A stretch of 6,330 nt of DNA from positions 1-6,330 of the forward strand of contig USAV01000106.1 of NCBI GenBank assembly GCA_900552715.1. Direction: 5' to 3'. Source of the DNA: an uncultured Veillonella sp. (lineage in GTDB: Bacteria > Bacillota > Negativicutes > Veillonellales > Veillonellaceae). Positions 1 to 6,007 of this stretch are shown here, in pieces; position 1 is the stretch's first letter, and every line of letters begins with the position of its first letter. Made by a program: the position numbers and the translations under genes. The notes below the pieces were generated by a model. The model made no database searches. It was not told the origin of the DNA and saw only the letters and a list, made by a program, of their open reading frames with translations.

Positions 1-31
1 CTTTCCGTTTAAATTCATAACTATATCTCAT
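1..31 (-). CDS. Start of a probable IS3-type transposase orfA (partial)
   Basis: Reading leftward from an ATG at 31-29, ten codons remain before the window edge and give MRYSYEFKRK. This resembles the start of helix-turn-helix OrfA proteins of IS3/IS150-type insertion sequences, which often open with a YS-YE-[FL]-K-x-K pattern. OrfA proteins of this kind bind the element's ends and are usually fused to the DDE integrase OrfB by programmed frameshifting. An SD-like AAGGGGG lies seven bases before the ATG, inside the right arm of the hairpin at 37-70. The gene runs in the same direction as the membrane-protein gene at 149-1708 and would receive read-through from it. Ten residues are too few for a firm assignment. 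The family call is pattern recognition only; another HTH protein is possible. Confidence 0.42.
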   Translation of the reverse strand, partial: MRYSYEFKRK

Positions 32-36
32 GAAAA

Positions 37-70
37 TACCCCCTTTACTGGTTGTCCAGTAAAGGGGGTA
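37..70 (-). terminator. Perfect 15-bp hairpin: terminator and/or SD-sequestering leader stem
   Basis: Positions 37-51 (TACCCCCTTTACTGG) pair perfectly with 56-70, leaving a four-base loop. On the minus strand the stem is followed by TATTTTC, a short interrupted T-run, so it could be a moderate intrinsic terminator for the gene ending at 149. On the plus strand no T-run follows. The same arm holds the SD-like AAGGGGG of the ORF starting at 31, so in a read-through transcript the stem would hide that ribosome site. The 78 bases between the stop codon and the hairpin (71-148) hold no gene. They do contain AAGGGGTAC (81-89), which echoes AAGGGGGTAC (62-71) and may belong to an insertion-sequence end. 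Confidence 0.55.
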
Positions 71-148
71 CATATCATAGAAGGGGTACTGCTTTTGTAA
101 TATCACAATAAGGCACTCAGTTTATATTGTATTTATCATACTTTCAAT

Positions 149-1708
149 TTAATTATACAGCACATTAAATTTAAGTTTACGTGTATCGAATTGGTTTATG
201 AAGTACGATGTAATCAATAGCTTGTATCCAGTGCCTTCTATAATGACAGGATCAATAGCTGTTTTATCGACTGTAAGGAACTTATCATAAATATGATGTA
301 CCTCTGTCACACCATTTGGTAGAGATACCTCTAAATCAAGGCCTTTGTTGAGGAACTTAAAGGAAATGGAGTCAAAGTTAGCCGATTCTACTTGGTATTC
401 CTTAAGGTCTTGTTCGTATACAATTAACTCGATGTTTTCAATGTATTTATCGTAGCCTGCAATAGAGATAACCTTTGGTGCAGTTATAGAATCAAAATTG
501 ATATACTCGACGCGTCTGCCGTTCACTGGGGTTGTATCTGGTAGTTTTAAATCATCTACAGGTACATATGGTGTGCCATAGTCCGTGAAGTTAGGGTCAA
601 AGGTAGCAGCTATTGGTAGTCTTGCATGCCATTCGCCATCAACTTTAGTATACGTAACAAATTCACGATACGCTGTATAGCCTATGAATGGCGTCAAGAG
701 AACCGCACCTAAGGCAAGAGCCATAACTGTGGTGTGGACAGAAGGTTTTAATCCTTTCACAAGAGAATATACATTATGTACTAAGAAAATTAGATTGAAT
801 GCACTTACGTAAATCGTATTGAGCCAGAGAATTGGCTCATTAATCACACGCTTACCGATAAGTGCTAAGCACAATGTAGTTAATGTAATGAATAGGAAGC
901 ACAGGACTTGCTGTGTTCTGCTACTTTCACTAGATCTAAAACTAGCCAAATAGAATAAGTAGAAAATAGCCACATACGGATAGTACGTGTAGAAGAAACG
1001 GGTGTCATCGCGAAGTCCCAACAGGATCAAGACTAAATAAATATTAGCTAGAATGCCTGTAATAATGGACGCCTTTGGCAAGATGATGCCGAATACGACG
1101 GTAAAGAATGAGTTCGGTGCGGGAGGGCCTGCTGGATCCTCTTTGTAAGAACATACCATAGATAGACAAATGAATATATTAATGGATGCGAGCACTTTAA
1201 AAATGGTTTCTTCAAAGTTAAATGGTTGGTCCACGATGATGAAGAAGAACCATAAACTCATGACGATAACAATGTTGTATAGCGTGGACGTAACAAGGGT
1301 GATACCAATTCGCTTGATGCGGTTGATGATTTCGCCGATGTAGTGTTCACCGGGCGATGTGAAATATAAGGCAATCATGGAGTACAGCCATAGGTACGAT
1401 ATATTTTCCGTGGCTAGCTCAATGCCCCGCACATAGCCATAGGTTTCGTGAATCATATAAAGGCCAACGCTGATTCCGATACTTACTAAGGTATATAATA
1501 TGGAAAACTTTCGTGCCCTTGTTATATAGCTTTGTAATATAACGATAAAGAAATACAGTGAGTATAGCTTAAGATCGATTTCGGAAAACCAATCTTGTTC
1601 AATATACAACGGTGTACATGAAAATACGGCAATCAATACCAGTAATATAGGTGACTGCATTGCTAGGTCCCGCAGCGAAGACCATAAATGTTTAATGGCA
1701 AATTTCAT
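149..1708 (-). CDS. Polytopic membrane protein, probably DUF4153 family
   Basis: A 519-residue integral membrane protein of unknown biochemical function. The first two thirds hold about ten to eleven hydrophobic segments, roughly at residues 20-36, 46-63, 68-86, 105-118, 134-159, 167-186, 201-232 (perhaps two), 241-257, 267-285, 293-316 and 326-345. After residue 346 comes a hydrophilic, beta-rich tail of about 170 residues that should form a soluble domain. This layout, with a central 'ILPKASIITGILANIYLVLILLG'-like membrane stretch after a proline-rich loop (191-198) and an 'IAGYD' turn in the tail (417-420), fits the DUF4153 family, whose role is not established. The ATG at 1708 follows the purine-rich SD GAGGGAGAG (1723-1715). 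The gene is transcribed away from the alcohol dehydrogenase and appears to be a single-gene unit. DUF4153 is a recognition from memory; the membrane topology is firmer than the family name. Confidence 0.75.
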   Translation of the reverse strand: MKFAIKHLWSSLRDLAMQSPILLVLIAVFSCTPLYIEQDWFSEIDLKLYSLYFFIVILQSYITRARKFSILYTLVSIGISVGLYMIHETYGYVRGIELATENISYLWLYSMIALYFTSPGEHYIGEIINRIKRIGITLVTSTLYNIVIVMSLWFFFIIVDQPFNFEETIFKVLASINIFICLSMVCSYKEDPAGPPAPNSFFTVVFGIILPKASIITGILANIYLVLILLGLRDDTRFFYTYYPYVAIFYLFYLASFRSSESSRTQQVLCFLFITLTTLCLALIGKRVINEPILWLNTIYVSAFNLIFLVHNVYSLVKGLKPSVHTTVMALALGAVLLTPFIGYTAYREFVTYTKVDGEWHARLPIAATFDPNFTDYGTPYVPVDDLKLPDTTPVNGRRVEYINFDSITAPKVISIAGYDKYIENIELIVYEQDLKEYQVESANFDSISFKFLNKGLDLEVSLPNGVTEVHHIYDKFLTVDKTAIDPVIIEGTGYKLLITSYFINQFDTRKLKFNVLYN

Positions 1709-1746
1709 AGATGTCTCTCCCTCTATAAATATAAATACCCCCTCTT

Positions 1747-1774
1747 ATTATTAGTATACCTGTTTTCTGGTGAA
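1747..1774 (-). promoter_or_regulatory. Candidate promoter of the DUF4153-like gene
   Basis: On the minus strand, TTCACC (1774-1769) is followed after 16 bases by AATAAT (1752-1747), a four-of-six and a five-of-six match to the sigma-70 boxes. An overlapping TATACT (1758-1753) is an alternative -10 but lacks a -35 at the right distance. The start codon at 1708 lies about 40 bases downstream of the -10 box, leaving room for the SD. The assignment is weak because the region is AT-rich. Confidence 0.35.
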
Positions 1775-1787
1775 AGCCCTATGAGGT

Positions 1788-1816
1788 TTTACATGCCCTC
1801 AAATATACATTACAAT
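1788..1816 (+). promoter_or_regulatory. Sigma-70-type promoter of the alcohol dehydrogenase
   Basis: TTTACA (1788-1793) and TACAAT (1811-1816) each match the vegetative consensus at five of six positions with the ideal 17-base spacer. Transcription should start near 1823, about 33 bases before the ATG at 1856. This is the best-formed promoter in the window. Because there is no terminator before 4856, it probably also transcribes the two membrane-protein genes downstream. Confidence 0.65.
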
Positions 1817-1818
1817 AA

Positions 1819-1840
1819 CTTTAAGAACTAGTTTTCAAAG
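1819..1840 (+). promoter_or_regulatory. Operator-like palindrome at the predicted start site
   Basis: This 22-base dyad is centred between 1829 and 1830. It has nine of eleven half-site positions symmetric and a perfect AACTAGTT core. It begins two bases after the -10 box and covers the expected transcription start, where a bound repressor would block initiation. It does not match the Rex redox-repressor consensus often found before fermentative dehydrogenases, so the regulator is unknown. As an RNA stem it would be weak and would not cover the SD at 1844-1848. Confidence 0.4.
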
Positions 1841-1855
1841 AAAAGAGGTTATCAC

Positions 1856-3028
1856 ATGGAATTCTCTTATTTTTTACCTGTAAATATCCAATTTGGTTGG
1901 AATAAAGTAGATAATATTGATAATTTTGCTGCACCATATGGCAAGAAAGCCCTTATTGTAACCGGTCGTAGTAGTGCGAAAAAATCTGGCTTATATGATC
2001 GTGTTGTGGGAAAGCTTGATGCGGCTCATATTGATTATGCCCTTTTTGATCAAGTTGATGCTAATCCATTGACTACAACAGCTTTAGACGGTGCTGCTTT
2101 AGCTAAATCTGAAAGCTGTGATATGGTGATTGCTATCGGCGGTGGGTCCATTATGGACTGTGCAAAAGGCATCGCCTTCATGGCTGTGAATGACGGTGAT
2201 ATTAACGACTATATCTTCAATCGTAAAGTCAGTGATAACGCATTACCTCTTATTGTCATTCCTACAACCTGTGGTACCGGCTCTGAAGGCAACGGTTTTG
2301 GGGTCCTTACTAACCCTGAAACAGGAGATAAGAAATCCTTACGTTGTAACGCCATCGTACCTAAGGTTTCCATTGTAGACCCTGGTGTGATGGGCACTAT
2401 GCCACCTCATGTATTGGCATCTGTTGGCTTTGATGCTCTATGCCACAATATCGAGGCCTATACTTCTAAAACGGCGCAACCTTTCACCGATGCATTAGCT
2501 CATTATGCGGTAACCTTATTAGCACAATACCTTGTACCTCTATATAAACATGTGAAAGCGACGGCTGAAGGCAAACCAGAGGTTCTTAACGAAACTCAAT
2601 TAATAAAGGCTTGGGAGGCCGTTACATTGGCTAGCACAATTGGTGGTATGGTTATCAACACAGCCGGTGTAACACTAGCACATGGTATGGAACATCCTGC
2701 CAGTGGCCTTAGAGATATTACCCATGGCGTAGGTCTTGCCGTTATTGAACCTGTTGCTGTGGAATACACATGGAGTGCAAACCCTGATAAATTTGACGCC
2801 TTGGCTCGTATATTCAACCACGGAGATGCCTCCGAACTAGGCGAAGCATTACGCTTGATTGTACATGACTTAGACCTTACTACAAACCTTACAGAATTAG
2901 GTTTTACGAAAAAAGACATTCCATGGCTTGTAGATAATGTATACGTTGTAGCTACAGGAAATATTGCTAATACAGTAGCTGAAATCAGTCGTAAAGATAT
3001 AGAAGCGTTGTATAAAAAGATGTTTTAA
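1856..3028 (+). CDS. Iron-containing (group III) alcohol dehydrogenase
   Basis: A complete 390-residue cytoplasmic enzyme of the Fe-ADH family, which interconverts alcohols and aldehydes or ketones using NAD(P)(H). The N-terminal half is the nucleotide-binding domain, with the GGGS-x-MD-x-AKG loop at residues 95-105 and the PTTCGTGSE segment at 136-144. The metal-binding helical half carries all four expected ligands: Asp193 and His197 in D-x3-H-x2-E-x-Y, then His276 and His290. The conserved His280 of HG-x2-HP is also present. Gly37 (VTGRSS) sits where E. coli FucO has the NAD-selecting Asp39, which suggests NADP(H) use as in YqhD/butanol-dehydrogenase-like members (inference). In a fermentative anaerobe it would reduce short-chain aldehydes; the exact substrate cannot be read from sequence. 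The SD AGAGG (1844-1848) lies seven bases before the ATG. Length is normal and nothing looks broken. It is the first gene of a probable three-gene unit. Confidence 0.93.
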   Translation: MEFSYFLPVNIQFGWNKVDNIDNFAAPYGKKALIVTGRSSAKKSGLYDRVVGKLDAAHIDYALFDQVDANPLTTTALDGAALAKSESCDMVIAIGGGSIMDCAKGIAFMAVNDGDINDYIFNRKVSDNALPLIVIPTTCGTGSEGNGFGVLTNPETGDKKSLRCNAIVPKVSIVDPGVMGTMPPHVLASVGFDALCHNIEAYTSKTAQPFTDALAHYAVTLLAQYLVPLYKHVKATAEGKPEVLNETQLIKAWEAVTLASTIGGMVINTAGVTLAHGMEHPASGLRDITHGVGLAVIEPVAVEYTWSANPDKFDALARIFNHGDASELGEALRLIVHDLDLTTNLTELGFTKKDIPWLVDNVYVVATGNIANTVAEISRKDIEALYKKMF

Positions 3029-3058
3029 GTGTTGAAGTTATTTTAAGTGTTGTCATAA
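3023..3058 (+). repeat. Partial 18-bp tandem duplication across the dehydrogenase stop codon
   Basis: TTTTAAGTGTTG occurs at 3023-3034 and again at 3041-3052, with an 18-base period; the last six bases of each unit differ. The first copy contains the TAA stop (3026-3028). It looks like a short slippage duplication that lengthened the 42-base gap to the next gene. No function is implied. Confidence 0.6.
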
Positions 3059-3070
3059 TAGGAGAGAGTT

Positions 3071-3901
3071 TTGTTCCAAGGATTTTATGGCCTACTAACA
3101 GTTCTGCTATGCGTGTTGTTTGTAATTGTAGTAGTGCTATTTAACATAGCCCCAATTACTTACATTGTTTTTGGCATAGCCATAGTATCGAGTGTATTTC
3201 TACAATATCGGCGGTTTAAGAAAAAGTCCATATCTGAAAGTGCCCATAGCCGATTGGCTTGTGCTTTGTTTATTGTCATAACCCTTAGTATATCTTGGCT
3301 CGTAGCTGATTGGGTTAAGTATGATATTAATACAAGCGTCGATCGGTTTGAGGATTTTAAGTACAGTACAACTGATTGGAAACGGGGCTGGCCTAATAAT
3401 AACGAATTACCAGAAGGTCTTACATCTCCTGAGCAGCTTCCGGAAGGAATTTATAAAGTATCTATGTTACGAACAGATGTTGCTTGGGCTACTGCGTATC
3501 CTTATCGCTATGTAGTTTTAGAGGGAGACCCTAAAGTAATTGCTCAATATGAGGAAATTGCAAAACAACATGCAGTCTATATGGCTCAAATTGATAAAGA
3601 TAATAGGTTACTAGATTTTGAAAGTGGAGAATTGAAGCGTTTTATATCTCATCCTGACAGTTACCGCTTCATAGATAGTATTGAGGAGGAACCTCTAAAC
3701 TTACCACAACGGAGTTTTATAGAGTGGTTACGCTTTGCACCTAGAAAAGAAACGAAAAGAGTTGTGAAGGAAACATATAATTCTACTAAAAATTATAGAC
3801 TATATGTATTTGTAGACGATGGAAATACTAAAAGACCTCATTTCGTAGAACTTTTGATTAGTAATGATGGGACACGGGCTGTGTTTTATCAATCTAAGTA
3901 A
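3071..3901 (+). CDS. Membrane-anchored protein of unknown function (paralogue A)
   Basis: I do not recognise this 276-residue protein. It starts at a TTG codon, chosen because AGGAG (3060-3064) lies six bases upstream and the hydrophobic N-terminus begins at once; no in-frame ATG precedes the membrane region. Three hydrophobic segments (about 5-25, 28-45 and 62-80) are separated by a basic loop (RRFKKK, 47-52) that should face the cytoplasm. A hydrophilic C-terminal domain of about 195 residues follows and probably lies outside the membrane. Motifs shared with the next gene are W-x3-WP (103-108), LPE (123-125), KV (129-130), VVLEGD (148-153) and I-x2-YEE-x3-K (157-165). The C-terminus has DG-x2-AVF-x-Q (266-274), shared with the secreted protein at 4988-5899. 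It lies 42 bases after the dehydrogenase with no terminator between, so it is likely co-transcribed. Confidence 0.8.
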   Translation: MFQGFYGLLTVLLCVLFVIVVVLFNIAPITYIVFGIAIVSSVFLQYRRFKKKSISESAHSRLACALFIVITLSISWLVADWVKYDINTSVDRFEDFKYSTTDWKRGWPNNNELPEGLTSPEQLPEGIYKVSMLRTDVAWATAYPYRYVVLEGDPKVIAQYEEIAKQHAVYMAQIDKDNRLLDFESGELKRFISHPDSYRFIDSIEEEPLNLPQRSFIEWLRFAPRKETKRVVKETYNSTKNYRLYVFVDDGNTKRPHFVELLISNDGTRAVFYQSK

Positions 3902-3931
3902 TTGGATTGGGTATTGTTGTGGAGAACATAA

Positions 3932-4798
3932 ATGCGACAGTGTTTAATATATCTAAAGAAATTGTTTTTTGGCGCACCTTATAGAAAGAGTATATGGTTT
4001 TTTATAACTCTTTGGGTATTAACATTTCTGTTCTCGGATGAGATATCATATTCTGGGTTATACTATCTGATTTTGTTAGTAGCTACGATTGTATTGTTGT
4101 TTGAAAAATGTGGCGTAATCGATAGTGAGAAAGGTATACGAAAAAGATTTTTAACATATTTTTATGCAATCTTTTTTCTGTGTATACTTCCTACATTAGC
4201 TGTTACTTTAGCATTTTCTGCTGTAGGGATATCTCATTATGATACACAACGATGGCACTCTACATGGCCTTCATCTAAGGCGGGGTATATTCCCGCTCCA
4301 TTACAAACACCTAAGTCTTTACCCGAGAGTTTGAAAGTGATTTCTTCTGCTGAAATAATTGGAATAGGTGGGAATCAAAGCTGTTTAGTATTAGATGGTG
4401 ATAAAGCTACGATTTCAAGGTATGAGGAAACGGTTAAATCTAATGCTTGGTATTCGTTTATAAATGGCAGGGACAAAGATACTACAGTTGAAGTACTTAA
4501 TTCGTTTACATATCCAAAAGATAAAAATGTATTGGTTAGTGATGTAAGCAATTATTATGAGATTATTACCATTCGACGACAAAATTGGAAATTATTCCCC
4601 TGGTTAATTGATGGTAGACAAAGTATCGGTGATGATCCTAACGAAGATTATTATTATAGTACTCGGATATCGGCCGATAAATATGTAGTATATGTTGTTT
4701 ATCACAACTTTGATCAAGACCAGCTTAGGGTCATTTACTTTATGTTTAATCCGGAACGAACGCGAATGATTACTGTAGATATAGATATGTATCATTAG
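3932..4798 (+). CDS. Membrane-anchored protein of unknown function (paralogue B)
   Basis: An unrecognised 288-residue protein with the same plan as its upstream neighbour: three hydrophobic segments (about 19-34, 42-58 and 75-98) and a soluble C-terminal domain of about 185 residues. It matches paralogue A through W-x3-WP (108-113), P-x2-SLPE-x2-KV (127-136), LVLDGD (152-157) and I-x2-YEE-x3-K (161-169); the spacing from GD to YEE is identical in the two proteins. These conserved residues lie in the presumed extracytoplasmic domain. Overall identity is clearly low, so the duplication is old or fast-evolving. ATG at 3932 follows GGAG (3921-3924) by seven bases, and the gap after paralogue A is only 30 bases, supporting an operon. 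The stop is followed after about 57 bases by the intrinsic terminator. Function is unknown. Confidence 0.8.
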   Translation: MRQCLIYLKKLFFGAPYRKSIWFFITLWVLTFLFSDEISYSGLYYLILLVATIVLLFEKCGVIDSEKGIRKRFLTYFYAIFFLCILPTLAVTLAFSAVGISHYDTQRWHSTWPSSKAGYIPAPLQTPKSLPESLKVISSAEIIGIGGNQSCLVLDGDKATISRYEETVKSNAWYSFINGRDKDTTVEVLNSFTYPKDKNVLVSDVSNYYEIITIRRQNWKLFPWLIDGRQSIGDDPNEDYYYSTRISADKYVVYVVYHNFDQDQLRVIYFMFNPERTRMITVDIDMYH

Positions 4799-4855
4799 AG
4801 TTGGGCAGAGTTTGTATAAAAAAATTGTAACAATACTTGAATATATAACTCAAAT

Positions 4856-4889
4856 AAAAGGTTATCCTGTAATGGGATAACCTTTTTTT
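4856..4889 (+). terminator. Intrinsic terminator ending the dehydrogenase-membrane protein unit
   Basis: AAAAGGTTATCC (4856-4867) pairs perfectly with 4875-4886 around a seven-base loop, and a run of seven T (4883-4889) closes it. The leading A-run could let it act weakly in the opposite direction too, although no convergent gene ends here. It marks the end of the transcript from the dehydrogenase promoter. Confidence 0.9.
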
Positions 4890-4913
4890 GATGACTCTAT
4901 AGATGACTCTATA
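4890..4913 (+). repeat. Perfect 12-bp tandem repeat (two copies) at a promoter
   Basis: GATGACTCTATA occurs twice head to tail with no gap, at 4890-4901 and 4902-4913. It begins on the base after the terminator's T-run. The second copy contains ATGACT (4903-4908), the candidate -35 of the promoter for the secreted-protein gene. It could be paired regulator sites or a slippage duplication. Confidence 0.75.
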
Positions 4914-4931
4914 TGTATTAAAAGGTACAAT
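4903..4931 (+). promoter_or_regulatory. Promoter of the secreted-protein gene
   Basis: ATGACT (4903-4908, four of six matches) and TACAAT (4926-4931, five of six) are separated by 17 bases. The predicted start near 4938 leaves a leader of about 50 bases before the GTG at 4988. A terminator lies just upstream, so the following gene needs its own promoter, which supports this one. Confidence 0.5.
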
Positions 4932-4987
4932 ACTAGTAGAGATTGAAGTTGATTGTAGTGGTTGTTATAAAGCTAAGGAGTTGTATT

Positions 4988-5899
4988 GTGAAAAGAATAT
5001 ATTCATACATTGCTGCACTGTTAATGCTAAGTCTTATGGCTTCACAAGTACATGCAAAAGAGCAGGTTACTCAAGGTGATATTTCTGGTAGTGCTAAAGA
5101 GAAGTGTGTTAGTAGTGAACAAACTAATGATAAGATTGAAGCTGATTTACAAAGACATTTAGAACGAATGAGGACCGAGGACATAGCTAAGGGGTATTTA
5201 CGTGAAGAAGAAACGTATGCTCAAGAATTAAGTTTAATTCGGGGGAGATTGTATCATTCAACGGATAAGTTGATTCATAATGAGAAAAAGACTACTCTTT
5301 TATCGTATCCAGTGGGAAGCAAGGTTCCTTGTAAGAAGAATTTAAATGATATAGATTCATATACAGACATTATTACTCGTAAAGGCATGACATTCCGCAT
5401 TCCCAAAGGTGCAGAGTTGAAGATGTTCTATATGTTAGATAACAATATTTTTATAGAGTATGAGATAGGAGATATTTGGTATTCTATTGAGATAATTCCT
5501 TTAGATGTAGATCATCCTGATAGTAAAGATATAGAAAATAAAGTGCTTGTAGATAAAGAGTATAATTTTTATCATTCTTTACAAACATATTGGCGCATTT
5601 GGGGACCGTACTATGAACCAAATGATACTACTTATTCAGCGGTATGGAATAATGGCTTACCTGGAATATTAGTAGATTCATACCATCCAGATAAAAAATC
5701 TAGGTTACAATTTGTTACATACGATGGACGTTATGCTGTGTTTAATCAGCTTGAATATAAACCAAGCACTAGTCCTTTTACTCATGAGCAGTTAAGAAAT
5801 ACGATTGAATATTTTGATTCTAATAACAATCCAGAGTTTAGGGCTAAAAAGCATAGATTATTTCCTGATGAGAGGATAATTCGTATATATGAGTACTAG
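4988..5899 (+). CDS. Secreted protein of unknown function with signal peptide
   Basis: An unrecognised exported protein of 303 residues. The frame is open back to a TTG at 4943, but GTG at 4988 is the better start: AAGGAG (4975-4980) is seven bases upstream, and translation from there gives a textbook signal peptide (MKRIY, hydrophobic core 8-18, VHA cleavage site at 21-23). The mature part begins hydrophilic, with a charged, helix-rich stretch (about 46-88) that may form a short coiled coil. A mixed region (about 125-260) rich in aromatic residues and likely beta strands follows. Two cysteines (40 and 115) could form a disulfide. There is no lipobox, so it is probably not a lipoprotein. DG-x2-AVF-x-Q at 246-254 matches the C-terminus of the protein at 3071-3901, hinting at a shared fold or origin. 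Expressed from its own promoter; no clear terminator follows. Confidence 0.8.
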   Translation: MKRIYSYIAALLMLSLMASQVHAKEQVTQGDISGSAKEKCVSSEQTNDKIEADLQRHLERMRTEDIAKGYLREEETYAQELSLIRGRLYHSTDKLIHNEKKTTLLSYPVGSKVPCKKNLNDIDSYTDIITRKGMTFRIPKGAELKMFYMLDNNIFIEYEIGDIWYSIEIIPLDVDHPDSKDIENKVLVDKEYNFYHSLQTYWRIWGPYYEPNDTTYSAVWNNGLPGILVDSYHPDKKSRLQFVTYDGRYAVFNQLEYKPSTSPFTHEQLRNTIEYFDSNNNPEFRAKKHRLFPDERIIRIYEY

Positions 5900-5931
5900 T
5901 ACAAACCTCACATTACTAATTATATAATTTG

Positions 5932-5940
5932 TGTTATACT
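5932..5940 (+). promoter_or_regulatory. Extended -10 promoter of the CobT-like gene
   Basis: TGTTATACT (5932-5940) is an exact extended -10 arrangement (TG, one base, then a five-of-six TATAAT match). A poor -35, TTACTA (5913-5918), lies 16 bases upstream of the hexamer; extended -10 promoters often need little more. Transcription would start near 5947, giving a leader of about 60 bases. Confidence 0.5.
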
Positions 5941-5972
5941 TTTATATAGAAAAATATCGAATTAATAGAAGG

Positions 5973-5999
5973 CTAGTTGGCATATTCTGTGCAAACTAG
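5973..5999 (+). promoter_or_regulatory. Leader hairpin just before the CobT-like start codon
   Basis: CTAGTT (5973-5978) pairs with AACTAG (5994-5999). After one G-A mismatch, GCA (5980-5982) pairs with TGC (5990-5992) around a seven-base loop. There is no T-run, so it is not an intrinsic terminator. The 3' arm overlaps the only SD-like bases (AGAG, 5998-6001), so folding could reduce ribosome access. Confidence 0.4.
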
Positions 6000-6007
6000 A
6001 GATTAGA

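Noticed and set aside
2209..2919. Open frames on both strands inside the alcohol dehydrogenase
   Set aside because: They lie wholly within a well-supported gene, lack ribosome sites and show no recognisable protein character.
3032..3059. TTGAAG, 16 bases, CATAAT: a promoter-like pair before the 3071 gene
   Set aside because: Transcription would begin near 3066, after the strong SD at 3060-3064, so the transcript would lose the ribosome site that defines the TTG start. Co-transcription with the dehydrogenase is simpler.
4604..4795. Minus-strand 63-codon frame opposite the end of the 3932-4798 gene
   Set aside because: Low-complexity I/Y/N-rich translation typical of the antisense of an AT-rich gene; no SD or promoter of its own.
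4943..4987. In-frame N-terminal extension of the secreted protein from a TTG at 4943
   Set aside because: It has no good SD and would bury the signal peptide behind 15 extra residues (MKLIVVVV...). The GTG at 4988 has AAGGAG at ideal spacing and gives a normal signal peptide.
5893..5902. Perfect 10-bp palindrome GTACTAGTAC over the stop codon of the secreted protein
   Set aside because: Short and without a T-run or spacing to a promoter. ACTAGT occurs several times in this AT-rich window, so chance is likely.
5900..6007. Cobalamin riboswitch before the CobT-like gene
   Set aside because: Only 108 bases are available, much less than the usual length, and no B12-box-like sequence is present; only one small stem is seen.
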